Source of the DNA: an uncultured Hyphomicrobium sp.
Lineage (GTDB): Bacteria; Pseudomonadota; Alphaproteobacteria; Rhizobiales; Hyphomicrobiaceae
Assembly: GCA_934555825.1 (NCBI GenBank)
Contig: CAKTFJ010000003.1
Coordinates: 124,001 to 188,000, forward strand
Direction of reading: 5' to 3'
DNA length: 64,000 bases
The notes below the pieces were generated by a model. The model searched no databases. It was not told where the DNA came from and saw nothing but the letters and a program-made list of their open reading frames with translations. Shown here piece after piece: positions 49,569 to 58,445 of this stretch; position 1 is the stretch's first letter; every line of letters starts with the position of its first letter. A program made the position numbers and the translations under genes.

Positions 49569-50279
49569 ATGCAGAGGATCAAGGCGCTTCTGCTTCGGTT
49601 CTGGGGGATTGCCAGCAGACCGAGCGCCTACCTCAGCGTAGGCTTCTTGACGCTCGGCGGGTTTCTCGGCGGTGTGATGTTCTGGGGCGCCTTCAACACG
49701 GCGCTCGAGGCCACCAATACCGAGACGTTTTGCATCACGTGCCACGAAATGAAGGCGAACGTCTTCGAGGAGATGACACGGACCGTGCACTACACGAACC
49801 GCTCCGGCGTGCGGGCGACGTGTCCGGACTGCCACGTGCCTCACGAGTGGACCAACAAGCTCGCTCGCAAGATCCAGGCGTCTAAGGAGGTCTGGGGGCA
49901 CATTTTCGGCACCATCGACACGCGGCGGAAATTTCTGGACGAGCGGTTGCGGCTCGCCAAGCACGAGTGGGCGCGCCTCAAGGCCAACGACTCTCTGGAA
50001 TGCCGCAATTGCCATTCCGAAGTGGCCATGGATTTCACGCGCCAGACACAGCGTGCGGCCCAAATTCATACCCGCTATCTGATCGAGAAGGACGGCTACA
50101 CCTGCATCGATTGCCACAAGGGTATCGCGCACGAGCTGCCCGACATGAGAGGTATCGATCCCGGCTGGCTACCGCCCGCGGAAGTGCGTGACGAATTGGG
50201 CATTCCGTCGTCCGCCCACTACGACCCTGAAGCCGATGCGCTGCGCCGCTATGCACAGGAAGAAACCCAAGAGAACTAG
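49569..50279 (+). CDS. napC: NapC, tetrahaem quinol dehydrogenase
   Basis: 236 aa, NapC/NirT family. One N-terminal membrane anchor ([18 protein letters not shown]), then four haem motifs CITCH, CPDCH, CRNCH and CIDCH. Oxidises membrane quinol and feeds NapB. Ribosome-binding site GGGGAG. Last nap gene; napG and napH are absent, so this is the NapC-only electron path. Confidence 0.97.
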   Translation: MQRIKALLLRFWGIASRPSAYLSVGFLTLGGFLGGVMFWGAFNTALEATNTETFCITCHEMKANVFEEMTRTVHYTNRSGVRATCPDCHVPHEWTNKLARKIQASKEVWGHIFGTIDTRRKFLDERLRLAKHEWARLKANDSLECRNCHSEVAMDFTRQTQRAAQIHTRYLIEKDGYTCIDCHKGIAHELPDMRGIDPGWLPPAEVRDELGIPSSAHYDPEADALRRYAQEETQEN

Positions 50280-50494
50280 TTCTCGCGAGAGGTAAGCGGG
50301 GAGGGAGCGGTGCCGATGCCGGGCATCGCCCCGTTATGCGTGGACGCCGCCCTTCGGAAAACGCCGATTGACCGGACTTGAAGTCGCGGCATACAACCCA
50401 ACTCGCGCCGATCCTTCACTAGGTCGAAAAAATCGAAGGCGTGCGCCGCCACACGAAAGGGCCACGGGCCAGATCGAAGGGAGCCGCTCGCGCC

Positions 50495-51718
50495 GTGATC
50501 TGTCGCCATTGCCGCTCCCGGCTGACGAATGTGTTCCTCGATCTCGGCCGCGCACCGCCTTCGAACGCCTATCTGAGCGAGGCTGCCCTATCCGAGCCGG
50601 AGACCGCCTATCCGTTGCGCGTCTTTGTCTGCAATGATTGCCGATTGGTGCAGACTGAGGACTACGCGGATGCGGGCGAGCTTTTCAGTCCGCACTACGC
50701 TTATTTCTCATCGACCACGAAAAGCTGGCTCGATCACGCCGCGCGCTTCGCCGGCATGATCTCCGAGAGGCTTGCCTTGTCGAACGAGAGCTTCGTGATC
50801 GAGGTCGCCTCGAACGACGGCTATCTGCTGCGCAATTTTCTGACCGCCGGAATTCCCTGTCTCGGCATCGAGCCGACGGACAGCACAGCGGCAGCCGCCG
50901 AAGCCCTCGGAATACCTGTGCTGCGAAAATTTTTCGGCGAGGCGCTGGGCCGGGAGCTGGCGGAGGGCGGACGACACGCGGATCTCGTTTGCGGCAACAA
51001 TGTCTTCGCCCACGTGCCGGACATCAACGATTTTACGCGTGGGCTTGCGGCGGTGCTCAAGCCGGATGGTGTCGTTACGCTCGAATTTCCGCATCTCTTG
51101 CGCCTGATCGATGAGTGCCAGTTCGACACCGTCTATCACGAGCATTTCTCTTATCTGTCTCTCGCCGTGGTCGAGCGGATTTTCACGGGCGCAGGGCTGA
51201 GGCTGTTCGATGTCGAAGAGTTGCCGACCCACGGCGGCAGTCTTCGAGTCTACGGATGCGTCACGGCGGCGCGGCATCCGACTGCACCCGCTGTGGCCGA
51301 GGTACTGGCGATGGAGCGGCGTCACGGCCTCGACACCGACGCGCCGTACGCCGCCTTCCAGAGCCGTGCGGATGAGGTGCGAGACGGTCTATTGTCGTTT
51401 CTCCACGAAGCGAAGCGCACGGGCAAAATCGTTGCGGGCTATGGTGCCGCGGCGAAAGGCAACACGCTTCTGAACTACGCTGGGGTGACGCAGGACTTGT
51501 TGCCGTTCGTCTGCGATGCAGCGCCGTCGAAGCAGGGGCTTTTCATGCCCGGCAGCCACATTCCCATTCTGCCTCCATCGGTGCTTTTCGAGCGCCGTCC
51601 GGATTTCGTGCTCATTCTGCCGTGGAACATCGCGGCCGAGGCGAGAAGCCAGCTCGAACCGCTCGCGAAGACGGGAACCCGCTTTGTCACGGCCGTGCCT
51701 TCGCTGAGGATATTCTAA
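50495..51718 (+). CDS. SAM-dependent C-methyltransferase with zinc-binding N-terminus
   Basis: 407 aa from GTG 50495 (MICRHCRSRLT); a GTG at 50441 adds 18 basic residues and is less likely. The N-terminal zinc-binding block has CRHC and CNDC pairs and DLGRAPPSNAYL. The central SAM domain has VIEVASNDGYLLRNF (glycine-poor form usual here) and YHEHFSYLSL. The C-terminal domain begins IVAGYGAAAKGNTLLNY and resembles a Rossmann-like unit. The three-part layout matches sugar C-methyltransferases of the NovU/TylC3 type. First gene of the glycan cluster. Confidence 0.85.
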   Translation: MICRHCRSRLTNVFLDLGRAPPSNAYLSEAALSEPETAYPLRVFVCNDCRLVQTEDYADAGELFSPHYAYFSSTTKSWLDHAARFAGMISERLALSNESFVIEVASNDGYLLRNFLTAGIPCLGIEPTDSTAAAAEALGIPVLRKFFGEALGRELAEGGRHADLVCGNNVFAHVPDINDFTRGLAAVLKPDGVVTLEFPHLLRLIDECQFDTVYHEHFSYLSLAVVERIFTGAGLRLFDVEELPTHGGSLRVYGCVTAARHPTAPAVAEVLAMERRHGLDTDAPYAAFQSRADEVRDGLLSFLHEAKRTGKIVAGYGAAAKGNTLLNYAGVTQDLLPFVCDAAPSKQGLFMPGSHIPILPPSVLFERRPDFVLILPWNIAAEARSQLEPLAKTGTRFVTAVPSLRIF

Positions 51719-51849
51719 CCGCGCGACGCCCCGCGTAACGGCAATTCTTGCCGTACCAAAGGAGGCTCGACTCAGCCAGGATCACCGCCGGAACATGGCC
51801 CAGCGGGAAGCCGCATCGGGGAGCGCGGCCAGGTCGTTCGGGGGCTCGG

Positions 51850-53097
51850 ATGGACGCAATCAAACTCAGTATCTGTATCCCGACCTACAATAGAGCGCCG
51901 TTCCTGCGGAAGCTGCTCACGCACCTCAAAAGCGATGCCCGCTTCGATTTCCGGTTCGAGATTGTCGTCTCGGACAACGCGTCTACGGACAACACAGAGG
52001 AGGTCGCGCAGGAGTTCATCGCACAGGGGTTGCCGCTTCGCTATTTTCGCCGTCCCGAGAACGGTGGCGGCTGGCCCAATATGACGTGCGCGTTCCTGCG
52101 CTCGGAGGGCGAATTCGCGATTTATGTTGCCGACGACGACCTTCCGATCTGTGACGGCATTGCGGCCGCCATAGCGTATCTCGACCGGAACCCCGATGTG
52201 GTGGCCTGCTACGCACCGTGGCTGCTGCACGACGAGATCGACAAAAAGGATACCGGACAATTCTACCGCGTGAAGCAGGATACCAAGTTCGCAAATCGGA
52301 GTTTTCCGGAACTCTTTCAGTTCATTTTCGAAGGCCACGTCTTTCCCGAAATTGGGATCTATAGAACGTCGGAGCTGCGATCGGCCTACGTACCGCGCGA
52401 GTTCTGTTTCTGGGCTTTCGCTTATCTCGCACATTTCCTCGACAAGGGCGCGGTCGCGTTTCTAGAGCGGCCGTTCTATCGCTCCGTCACGCGCTCCAGC
52501 GTTCGGCGCGACCGGCAGCAGGCCGGTCACGAGGAGGTCATGACGGCTTGGGATCGCTATCGCGGGGGGCTTGAATATTTCCTCTATGTCGGCACCAAGA
52601 GGGGGCGCATCGGAACGGCGGCGGATCAACGTCAGCGTGTCGACGAAATGTGCAAGATCTTCACGCTGAACAGAATGGCCGTGGCGCTACGCTTTTGGGT
52701 CGCCCGCAAGGACTACATCAAAGCCTACGAGCTTTATGTCCGCCTCGTGTTCGGCGGCCTCTCGCATCACGACGAAGTAAAGAAGGTCAGAGATATGCTT
52801 CCCCTGATGGCCGGGGTGCAGACATTCGCGCGGCAGGTCAACGCAACCACGGGCATCAATCGGCTCATCCTGAGTAACGTCGCCGACGTCCCCTCGCTTT
52901 CCGGTCTGCTCTACGAAGTCGGATTGGACCGGTCCGTGGAGGTAACTGGCGAACTCGCCGATGACGCGTCCGTCCGCCGGGAGCAGACGATGGTGTTCAC
53001 GACCACCGCCGCCGAACGCGACAAGTTTATCGCGCGTGGCTATGCTCCCAACCTCGTATTTTACGAGAACGACCTCACCGCGCATCTTATCGTATGA
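51850..53097 (+). CDS. Family 2 glycosyltransferase with long C-terminal region
   Basis: 415 aa from ATG 51850. LSICIPTYNRAPFLRKLL and EIVVSDNASTDNT start the GT-A fold; VADDDLP supplies the DXD metal motif. The GT2 domain ends near residue 230. The remaining ~185 residues include a helical region and the odd motif VFTTTAAERDKFIARGY, not a family I know. A sugar transferase for surface glycan assembly is likely. Convergent with the CmcI-like gene. Confidence 0.82.
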   Translation: MDAIKLSICIPTYNRAPFLRKLLTHLKSDARFDFRFEIVVSDNASTDNTEEVAQEFIAQGLPLRYFRRPENGGGWPNMTCAFLRSEGEFAIYVADDDLPICDGIAAAIAYLDRNPDVVACYAPWLLHDEIDKKDTGQFYRVKQDTKFANRSFPELFQFIFEGHVFPEIGIYRTSELRSAYVPREFCFWAFAYLAHFLDKGAVAFLERPFYRSVTRSSVRRDRQQAGHEEVMTAWDRYRGGLEYFLYVGTKRGRIGTAADQRQRVDEMCKIFTLNRMAVALRFWVARKDYIKAYELYVRLVFGGLSHHDEVKKVRDMLPLMAGVQTFARQVNATTGINRLILSNVADVPSLSGLLYEVGLDRSVEVTGELADDASVRREQTMVFTTTAAERDKFIARGYAPNLVFYENDLTAHLIV

Positions 53098-53141
53098 GCG
53101 GTCGGTGGTTTTGTTCGATGTCTGCTACTGGCCCACTCAGA

Positions 53142-53954
53142 TTAGAGTCGCCGGAGAAAGCCATCAGGCGCAGCCGTTATAGTTAGCTTGTGTTCGATGG
53201 ATCTGTCGTATTCAAATTCAAGCGGTGCGCCGTCCGCGCCCATTCGCGCTTCTCCAGCAAGACGACGCATGTATTCCCACACGGCCGTTTTGGGATTGTC
53301 GCCTGGACCCCAAGGCCGATCGGCGCACATATCGTTCGGTAGATCCTCGACACCCGTATCCCACACGATGCAATAGCACTGCTTGGACACGAGAGGAGCA
53401 TAGAACTCCAGCTCGGCCAGGACATGATCGTGAGTGTGGTTTGAATCGAGCATGACCATGATGCGCTCGTGCCCATCGGCAAGAGCCACAACCTGATCGA
53501 AGGTTGCTCGCGATGTCGAAGAGCCTTCCACGGTCGCAATCTTGTGAGAGAGCGGATGCGCATCGATAGCGCTGCGGTTATGCGCGCGGATGTCTATGTC
53601 GATTCCGATGACCTTGCGTCGGCTCTCGTTGGGATGAAGAGGAGTCCCCGCAGTGGCCGCATCGCAGTAGTCGAGCAAAGCCAGCATAGACGCGCTCGTC
53701 ACCAGAGAACCGCCATGCGCAATGCCGGTTTCGATGATGAGGTCGGGACGCGACGCCCACACAAGCTCCTGGATGGCATAGACGTCCTGTGGGATTTGGA
53801 TAACCGGGCGGCCGAGCCATGAGAAGTTATGCGCGTAGTCATGCCGGATTGCCTCGCGAGCCCAGATGCGAGAAAGACCGATAAAATCACGATCTTTTCC
53901 GAGCGATTCAATGCTGCGGGCGACACGCGCTCTAAATTCCTCTGCGAAATCCAT
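53142..53954 (-). CDS. CmcI-family (cephalosporin hydroxylase-like) methyltransferase
   Basis: 270 aa from ATG 53954 (AGGGAAG upstream). PDLIIETGIAHGGSLV is the SAM loop, GIDIDIRAHNRSAID the ribose-binding strand, and MVMLDSNHTHDHVLAEL the metal/catalytic region. The family includes O-methyltransferases acting on rhamnosyl groups in glycolipids. It lies 14 nt downstream of the FkbM gene on the same strand. Confidence 0.85.
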   Translation of the reverse strand: MDFAEEFRARVARSIESLGKDRDFIGLSRIWAREAIRHDYAHNFSWLGRPVIQIPQDVYAIQELVWASRPDLIIETGIAHGGSLVTSASMLALLDYCDAATAGTPLHPNESRRKVIGIDIDIRAHNRSAIDAHPLSHKIATVEGSSTSRATFDQVVALADGHERIMVMLDSNHTHDHVLAELEFYAPLVSKQCYCIVWDTGVEDLPNDMCADRPWGPGDNPKTAVWEYMRRLAGEARMGADGAPLEFEYDRSIEHKLTITAAPDGFLRRL

Positions 53955-53968
53955 ACACTTCCCTCGAA

Positions 53969-55057
53969 TCAATCGATCCAACAATAGAGTACCGTTTCCA
54001 GGAGTTGGGGCGAATGATGCCTCAAAGCGAAACGGTACTCAGGAACGAGACCACGGATAAAAGCCGTAATGTCCGGGATGTCCGATGGGTAGTGATAGAC
54101 GCAGATGGCGAGCTTGGGCCGGCATCGTTTGATGGTTTGAGCAGCCCCTTCCAAGAGAGACAACTCGGCGCCCTCTACATCCGCTTTGAGGAACGTGATG
54201 TGCTCATCGCCGAGGATCGCATCCAGGCTATCCATGGTAACGTCGCCGGTCGCATCATCAATGCAGGCGATCGAAAGCGACTGAAGGTCTTGGCTTGGCG
54301 TCGCCATACTCACCCGTGCGCGCGAATCTGACAACGCAACGCGATGAAGCGAGATTGCGTCAGGCGCCAATGCCCACTCGTCGTTCAGGCGCAAAACGCG
54401 CCTCTTAAGTGCCGAGAATTGTCGCTCCCCGGGTTCGAAGGCGTAGATTTTTTTGAACGCACCTGATGTGGCCCAAATGAAGCGTTCGACGCTGTCTCCA
54501 ACATACGCCCCCGCATCGACATAGGTCTCTCTCATGCACCCGGAAAATGGGGGCAGGCAAAAATACTGGTCCCGTTCTAAGACGGCTCCGAGGTGCGAGC
54601 AGGCCCCGGTCAGCATGGCGGAGAGCACAGCGCGCAGTGTGTCCGTGGATTTCCTATCGGAGAGAGCGTTGTTGTGAACATCGAGGAAGGCGTCGAAATG
54701 CGTTGCGACGAAATAGGCATCGAGCGAGCAGCTTCTAAGATCATGTGAACTTAATGTGTTAGCGATCTCTCGCACCGCATGGCGTGCTGTGATCAACACG
54801 AGATCGGGCTCGAGCTTTACCAAGCTCTCAGGGGCGATCACGTTGAGCCCGCAATAGATCGCGCCAACCCTGTCGGGGCTTCCGTCAGCAATTGCGATCG
54901 GTTCTACGCCGTTACGCCGCAACCAGCGTATGGTCCACGCTCCGAGAAATCCGGCACCGTAAAGTGCAATTTTGTAACCTGATCGAAGTGTTGCTATCGG
55001 CAGCGCGTTGGTCACGCCGCCGCATTCGCGAGTTATATCCTCGATAGAAGGGATCAT
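53969..55057 (-). CDS. FkbM-family methyltransferase with Rossmann-like N-terminal domain (1)
   Basis: 362 aa from ATG 55057, overlapping the upstream gene stop by ATGA. The N-terminal ~110 residues contain KIALYGAGFLGAWTIRWL and IAIADGSPDRVG, a Rossmann-like fold. The C-terminal FkbM methyltransferase domain has YVDAGAYVGDSVERFI and FLKADVEGAELSLL. The same two-domain layout is found in the next gene, so they look like diverged paralogues. It probably methylates a glycan hydroxyl; acceptor unknown. Confidence 0.82.
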   Translation of the reverse strand: MIPSIEDITRECGGVTNALPIATLRSGYKIALYGAGFLGAWTIRWLRRNGVEPIAIADGSPDRVGAIYCGLNVIAPESLVKLEPDLVLITARHAVREIANTLSSHDLRSCSLDAYFVATHFDAFLDVHNNALSDRKSTDTLRAVLSAMLTGACSHLGAVLERDQYFCLPPFSGCMRETYVDAGAYVGDSVERFIWATSGAFKKIYAFEPGERQFSALKRRVLRLNDEWALAPDAISLHRVALSDSRARVSMATPSQDLQSLSIACIDDATGDVTMDSLDAILGDEHITFLKADVEGAELSLLEGAAQTIKRCRPKLAICVYHYPSDIPDITAFIRGLVPEYRFALRHHSPQLLETVLYCWID

Positions 55058-56316
55058 CGGAGACGTTCCAAGGGTATAGCATAGATGACCGCGCCCGTTC
55101 CGCACCAGCTGTGCAGCCTCATTAGAAATCGGTATCGAGCCAGGTTGCGCATGAGAAAAGCAGGCGTACGGAAGATGCCGTCGTCGTTGTGATAGGTCGT
55201 GAGCACGATGATCGGGCGATGGGTTCGAATGGTAGCCAGGGCACCCTTCAGCGCGTTCAACTCTCCACCTTCGAGATGCAGCTTTATCATCGTCGGCGAG
55301 AGGCCTAGCCCGTCGATGGTTCGTGTCGTTACGATACGCGATCCACTATCGGCCAGTTGCGATGCGTATCCCAGCTCATCATGAAAAGGCCTATCGTGCT
55401 CTGTGGAATCGAGCGCATCGGGAAGAAGTGTAATGCGCGCCGCAACTGCAGGATCCAGCGTGCGACACATCTCACGAAAAGTCGCGCGGTTGTCTGCGTC
55501 TGGCTCGATAGCAACAATGCTTGAAAAGCGGTTCGCCAACCGTTCCGAGAAGGCTTTCGTGACATATCCATGATGCGCACCAGCGTCGATGAAAACTTCT
55601 TCGGTGCCAAGAGCGGTCGCGATATCCGGAATAAAAAAGCGATCATGAAGCGTAATCGGTGCCCCTTCGAAGGCCCATTCTTCGCGAAGGAGGCGCCAAG
55701 CTAGGAATTGAAGGTGATGCGCGCGTGAGATGTCGTCCGCCCAACCGGCGAGCACGTCTCCTGTCCGCGCGCAGGATTCGGGGGTGAAGGGCAACGCGAA
55801 CCAACCGTTGGAGAGTGGGTGTTGGTCCCGGAATGCCTCCGTGAAGTCGTAAAAAGGAAACACCGACTGCCAGCCCGACGCCCGCAGCTCTGCATACAGC
55901 GGCGCAAAAGCGCAGTTCACGGTACTAATGGCGAGCAATGCGTTGCGCTTGAGATCGGTAGGAACCTCGTCGGGCGTAAGCAGCGGCGTGGCAGCCCACG
56001 CCGGATCGTCGCGCAGACGAGCCGCTTCGCGATCAATAACAGCGAGAACCCCGACTTTAATGGTAGAAAGATACTGCTGAGCCAAGCGACCGAGGTTTCC
56101 GCCGCCGTAGAGAACCAAACGCCCCGCACCGACCGTGCCAAAATCCCCGGTAGTGAAACCTAGTTGGCCGTTCGCATTTTTAGATTCGCTCAAGTCTTGC
56201 AGGAGTCGCAGTGACCTGTCCACGTCAGGAGGCGCAGGCAGCCAACGCGAAGCATAGCGGAAGCCAACGTCCATCTTGTCCATCGTATCTTCGGGCGAAA
56301 GATCGTCCTGGATCAC
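55054..56316 (-). CDS. FkbM-family methyltransferase with Rossmann-like N-terminal domain (2)
   Basis: 420 aa. The N-terminal domain has RLVLYGGGNLGRLAQQYL and VLAVIDREAARL; the FkbM domain has VFIDAGAHHGYVTKAFSE and IKLHLEGGELNAL. In the last motif Asp is replaced by Leu-His (family usually KxDxEG), a possible catalytic change. It overlaps the downstream FkbM gene by four bases. Divergent from the radical SAM gene, with a 305-nt spacer. Confidence 0.8.
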   Translation of the reverse strand: MIQDDLSPEDTMDKMDVGFRYASRWLPAPPDVDRSLRLLQDLSESKNANGQLGFTTGDFGTVGAGRLVLYGGGNLGRLAQQYLSTIKVGVLAVIDREAARLRDDPAWAATPLLTPDEVPTDLKRNALLAISTVNCAFAPLYAELRASGWQSVFPFYDFTEAFRDQHPLSNGWFALPFTPESCARTGDVLAGWADDISRAHHLQFLAWRLLREEWAFEGAPITLHDRFFIPDIATALGTEEVFIDAGAHHGYVTKAFSERLANRFSSIVAIEPDADNRATFREMCRTLDPAVAARITLLPDALDSTEHDRPFHDELGYASQLADSGSRIVTTRTIDGLGLSPTMIKLHLEGGELNALKGALATIRTHRPIIVLTTYHNDDGIFRTPAFLMRNLARYRFLMRLHSWCGTGAVIYAIPLERLR

Positions 56317-56621
56317 CCCGCTTCAATCCTGCCGTCGTGACTCTGTGCTAAATTAATTTCCCGAATCGGGACCAGCATCGACTGTCCCTATTGCGTATCG
56401 AATTTAGCAGACGCTGGCTTTTTCGGAGCTTATCATACGCTTCCATCAATGGCCGTGGTGGAACGGAGATTTGGTCAGTCCGGAGCAATCATAAGGCGCT
56501 CAAATGCCTTGTTGCGATTCTGCGTTGCGCCAGCTGGACTGCCGTCGTCCGGCCGTGTGCAACGAGGTTAGCGACGGCCAACGTATTAGAACTTGAACGC
56601 CATCAAACAGTGAGCATCGGA
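56317..56621. other. Gene-free divergent spacer between FkbM and radical SAM genes
   Basis: 305 nt. The radical SAM frame is open upstream to 56391, but those codons do not look conserved. I see no clear promoter pair. The AT content around 56340-56380 is higher than in the flanks. Confidence 0.5.
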
Positions 56622-57698
56622 ATGAAGGCCCAGATCAGGCCGCGGATCAACCTCGATGATCGCACTCCGCTCGAGACAGTGATTCCGCTCGAAACGCCTT
56701 TCATCGTGTTCGTCGATCCCGCGAGCTCATGCAATTTCAAATGCACGTTTTGTCCCACTGGGCATAGGGATATGATCGCGGAAACCGGCCGCTATCAAGG
56801 TGCGATGAAGTTCGAGGTATTCCAGAAGGTCATCGATGACCTGGGCGAGTTCGATTCACCGATTAAGGTGCTCCGCCTTTATAAGGATGGTGAGCCGCTG
56901 CTGAACAAGAGATTTGCGGACATGGTCGCGTACGCAAAGAAGAGTGGTGCGTGCGATTATATCGATACGACGACGAACGGCACATTCCTCACGCCCGAGC
57001 GCATGGGACCTGTGATCAAGGCTGGCCTCGACAAGATCAACATCTCTGTCGATGGTATGACGCAAGAGCAGTATCTGCGCTTCACGGGCTTCAAGTTCAA
57101 CTTTGAGAGCTTTGTCCAAAATGTCCGGTGGCTCTATGCCAACAAGGGGAATATGGAGATTTCGATCAAGATCCCCGGCGAGTTGATTACCGAGGCTCAG
57201 CGCCAGGAGTTCTTCGATACCTTTGGCGATTATTGCGACAGGATTTTCATAGAGAACTTCGCACCGTGCTGGCCCGAGTTCGATGTCGAGAAGTTCACCG
57301 GCGTTCAGATCGAGAAGGGCATTTATCAGCAGGATATCGGAACGACGGATACCTGCCCGTACATTTTCTACGGCTACTCGGTGAACGCAGATGGTCTGGT
57401 TAGTTCGTGTTTTCTCGATTGGGGCCGCAAGCTGATCATCGGCGACGTTCGCCGTGAAAGCATGAAGGAAATCTGGAACTCGGATCGAATGAACGCCTTG
57501 AGGCTTCAGCACTTGGAGGGCCGGAGATGCGAGAACGGAACGTGTAGCAATTGTGGGCAACTCACGCACTGCTTGCCAGACAACATCGATCAGCACCGCT
57601 CGATGCTGCTTGAGAAGTTTCGCGATAAGGTGACGCTCAATCGAAGTGTGCAGGCGCCTGGCGGCATCAGGATCGAAGCTCCTGAAGCCGCTGAATGA
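56622..57698 (+). CDS. Radical SAM protein with SPASM-type C-terminus
   Basis: 358 aa from ATG 56622; GTG 56610 is an alternative. The radical SAM cluster motif is C-NFK-C-TF-C (CNFKCTFCPTGHRDM). LRLYKDGEPLLNKRF and TTTNGTFL follow the TIM-barrel pattern. The SPASM region contains CPYIFYGYSVNADGLVSSC and CENGTCSNCGQLTHC for auxiliary Fe-S. It is adjacent to glycan methyltransferases, so a sugar or lipid modification is plausible; substrate unknown. Confidence 0.85.
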   Translation: MKAQIRPRINLDDRTPLETVIPLETPFIVFVDPASSCNFKCTFCPTGHRDMIAETGRYQGAMKFEVFQKVIDDLGEFDSPIKVLRLYKDGEPLLNKRFADMVAYAKKSGACDYIDTTTNGTFLTPERMGPVIKAGLDKINISVDGMTQEQYLRFTGFKFNFESFVQNVRWLYANKGNMEISIKIPGELITEAQRQEFFDTFGDYCDRIFIENFAPCWPEFDVEKFTGVQIEKGIYQQDIGTTDTCPYIFYGYSVNADGLVSSCFLDWGRKLIIGDVRRESMKEIWNSDRMNALRLQHLEGRRCENGTCSNCGQLTHCLPDNIDQHRSMLLEKFRDKVTLNRSVQAPGGIRIEAPEAAE

Positions 57699-57814
57699 AG
57701 GGTACACCTCGCGCGTTTGGCCTCACAGCATTGCATCTGTGGTTCTTGGCTCGCCTGTTCTTGTAAGGCGATGAGGCGGTGGTTTGAACGGCTTGAGATC
57801 ATCGGAGACCACAC

Positions 57815-58396
57815 ATGAAGACTGGGATCGCTGTTGTCGGCTTTCTGATCGTTATGGCCGGTGCGGCGAGTGCGGGCGATCATCCCTTTGCCGGCGTGTG
57901 GAGCGAGGCGGGCTTGGATGAGATCCAGACGGATCCCGCGTTCTTCGGAAAAAACGCCTGCTACAACAAATTCTCCGAGCAGCTCCCGGACGGTAAGTTT
58001 CGTTTTTATTTGGTCGACCATGCCAAATGGCTCGGCGAGGGGAAGATCGAATACGTGCTGGCTCAGGAGGGAACTTGCACCGTCGATGATACGGGAAAGA
58101 ACGAGACGTGCGTGGGGCAGGTCATCGGCGAGCGGCAGAATGAATGGTTCATCGCGTATCAGGGCCGCGAGGACATCGGTTTGCGCGCCACCTATTATGA
58201 GAACGTGTTCTACTTCCAGAAGCGCTTCAACGGCGTTCCGATCGTGCGCCGGGAGTGCCCGTTCGATATGGAGGCGATAAAACCCTTCATCACCGGGAAA
58301 ACGGTATCCGATTGCACGACGCGGTGCAGGGCCTTCGGAAGAAGCGAGGCTGCGGAGCTTGATAAAATGGTCGATGAGCTGAAGGCGAAGAAATAG
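57815..58396 (+). CDS. Secreted hypothetical protein with conserved Cys pairs
   Basis: 193 aa. The signal peptide ends at GAASAG. The mature part has FAGVWSEAGLDEIQTDPAFFGKN and six cysteines in three likely pairs (NAC...GTC...TC; REC...DCTTRC). No family recognised. GGAG upstream of the ATG. Located between the glycan cluster and the TonB-like gene, convergent with the latter. Confidence 0.65.
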   Translation: MKTGIAVVGFLIVMAGAASAGDHPFAGVWSEAGLDEIQTDPAFFGKNACYNKFSEQLPDGKFRFYLVDHAKWLGEGKIEYVLAQEGTCTVDDTGKNETCVGQVIGERQNEWFIAYQGREDIGLRATYYENVFYFQKRFNGVPIVRRECPFDMEAIKPFITGKTVSDCTTRCRAFGRSEAAELDKMVDELKAKK

Positions 58397-58445
58397 AACT
58401 GCATCGCGCGCAATGGCGCTCAACCGGAAACGATCGCACTCACAC

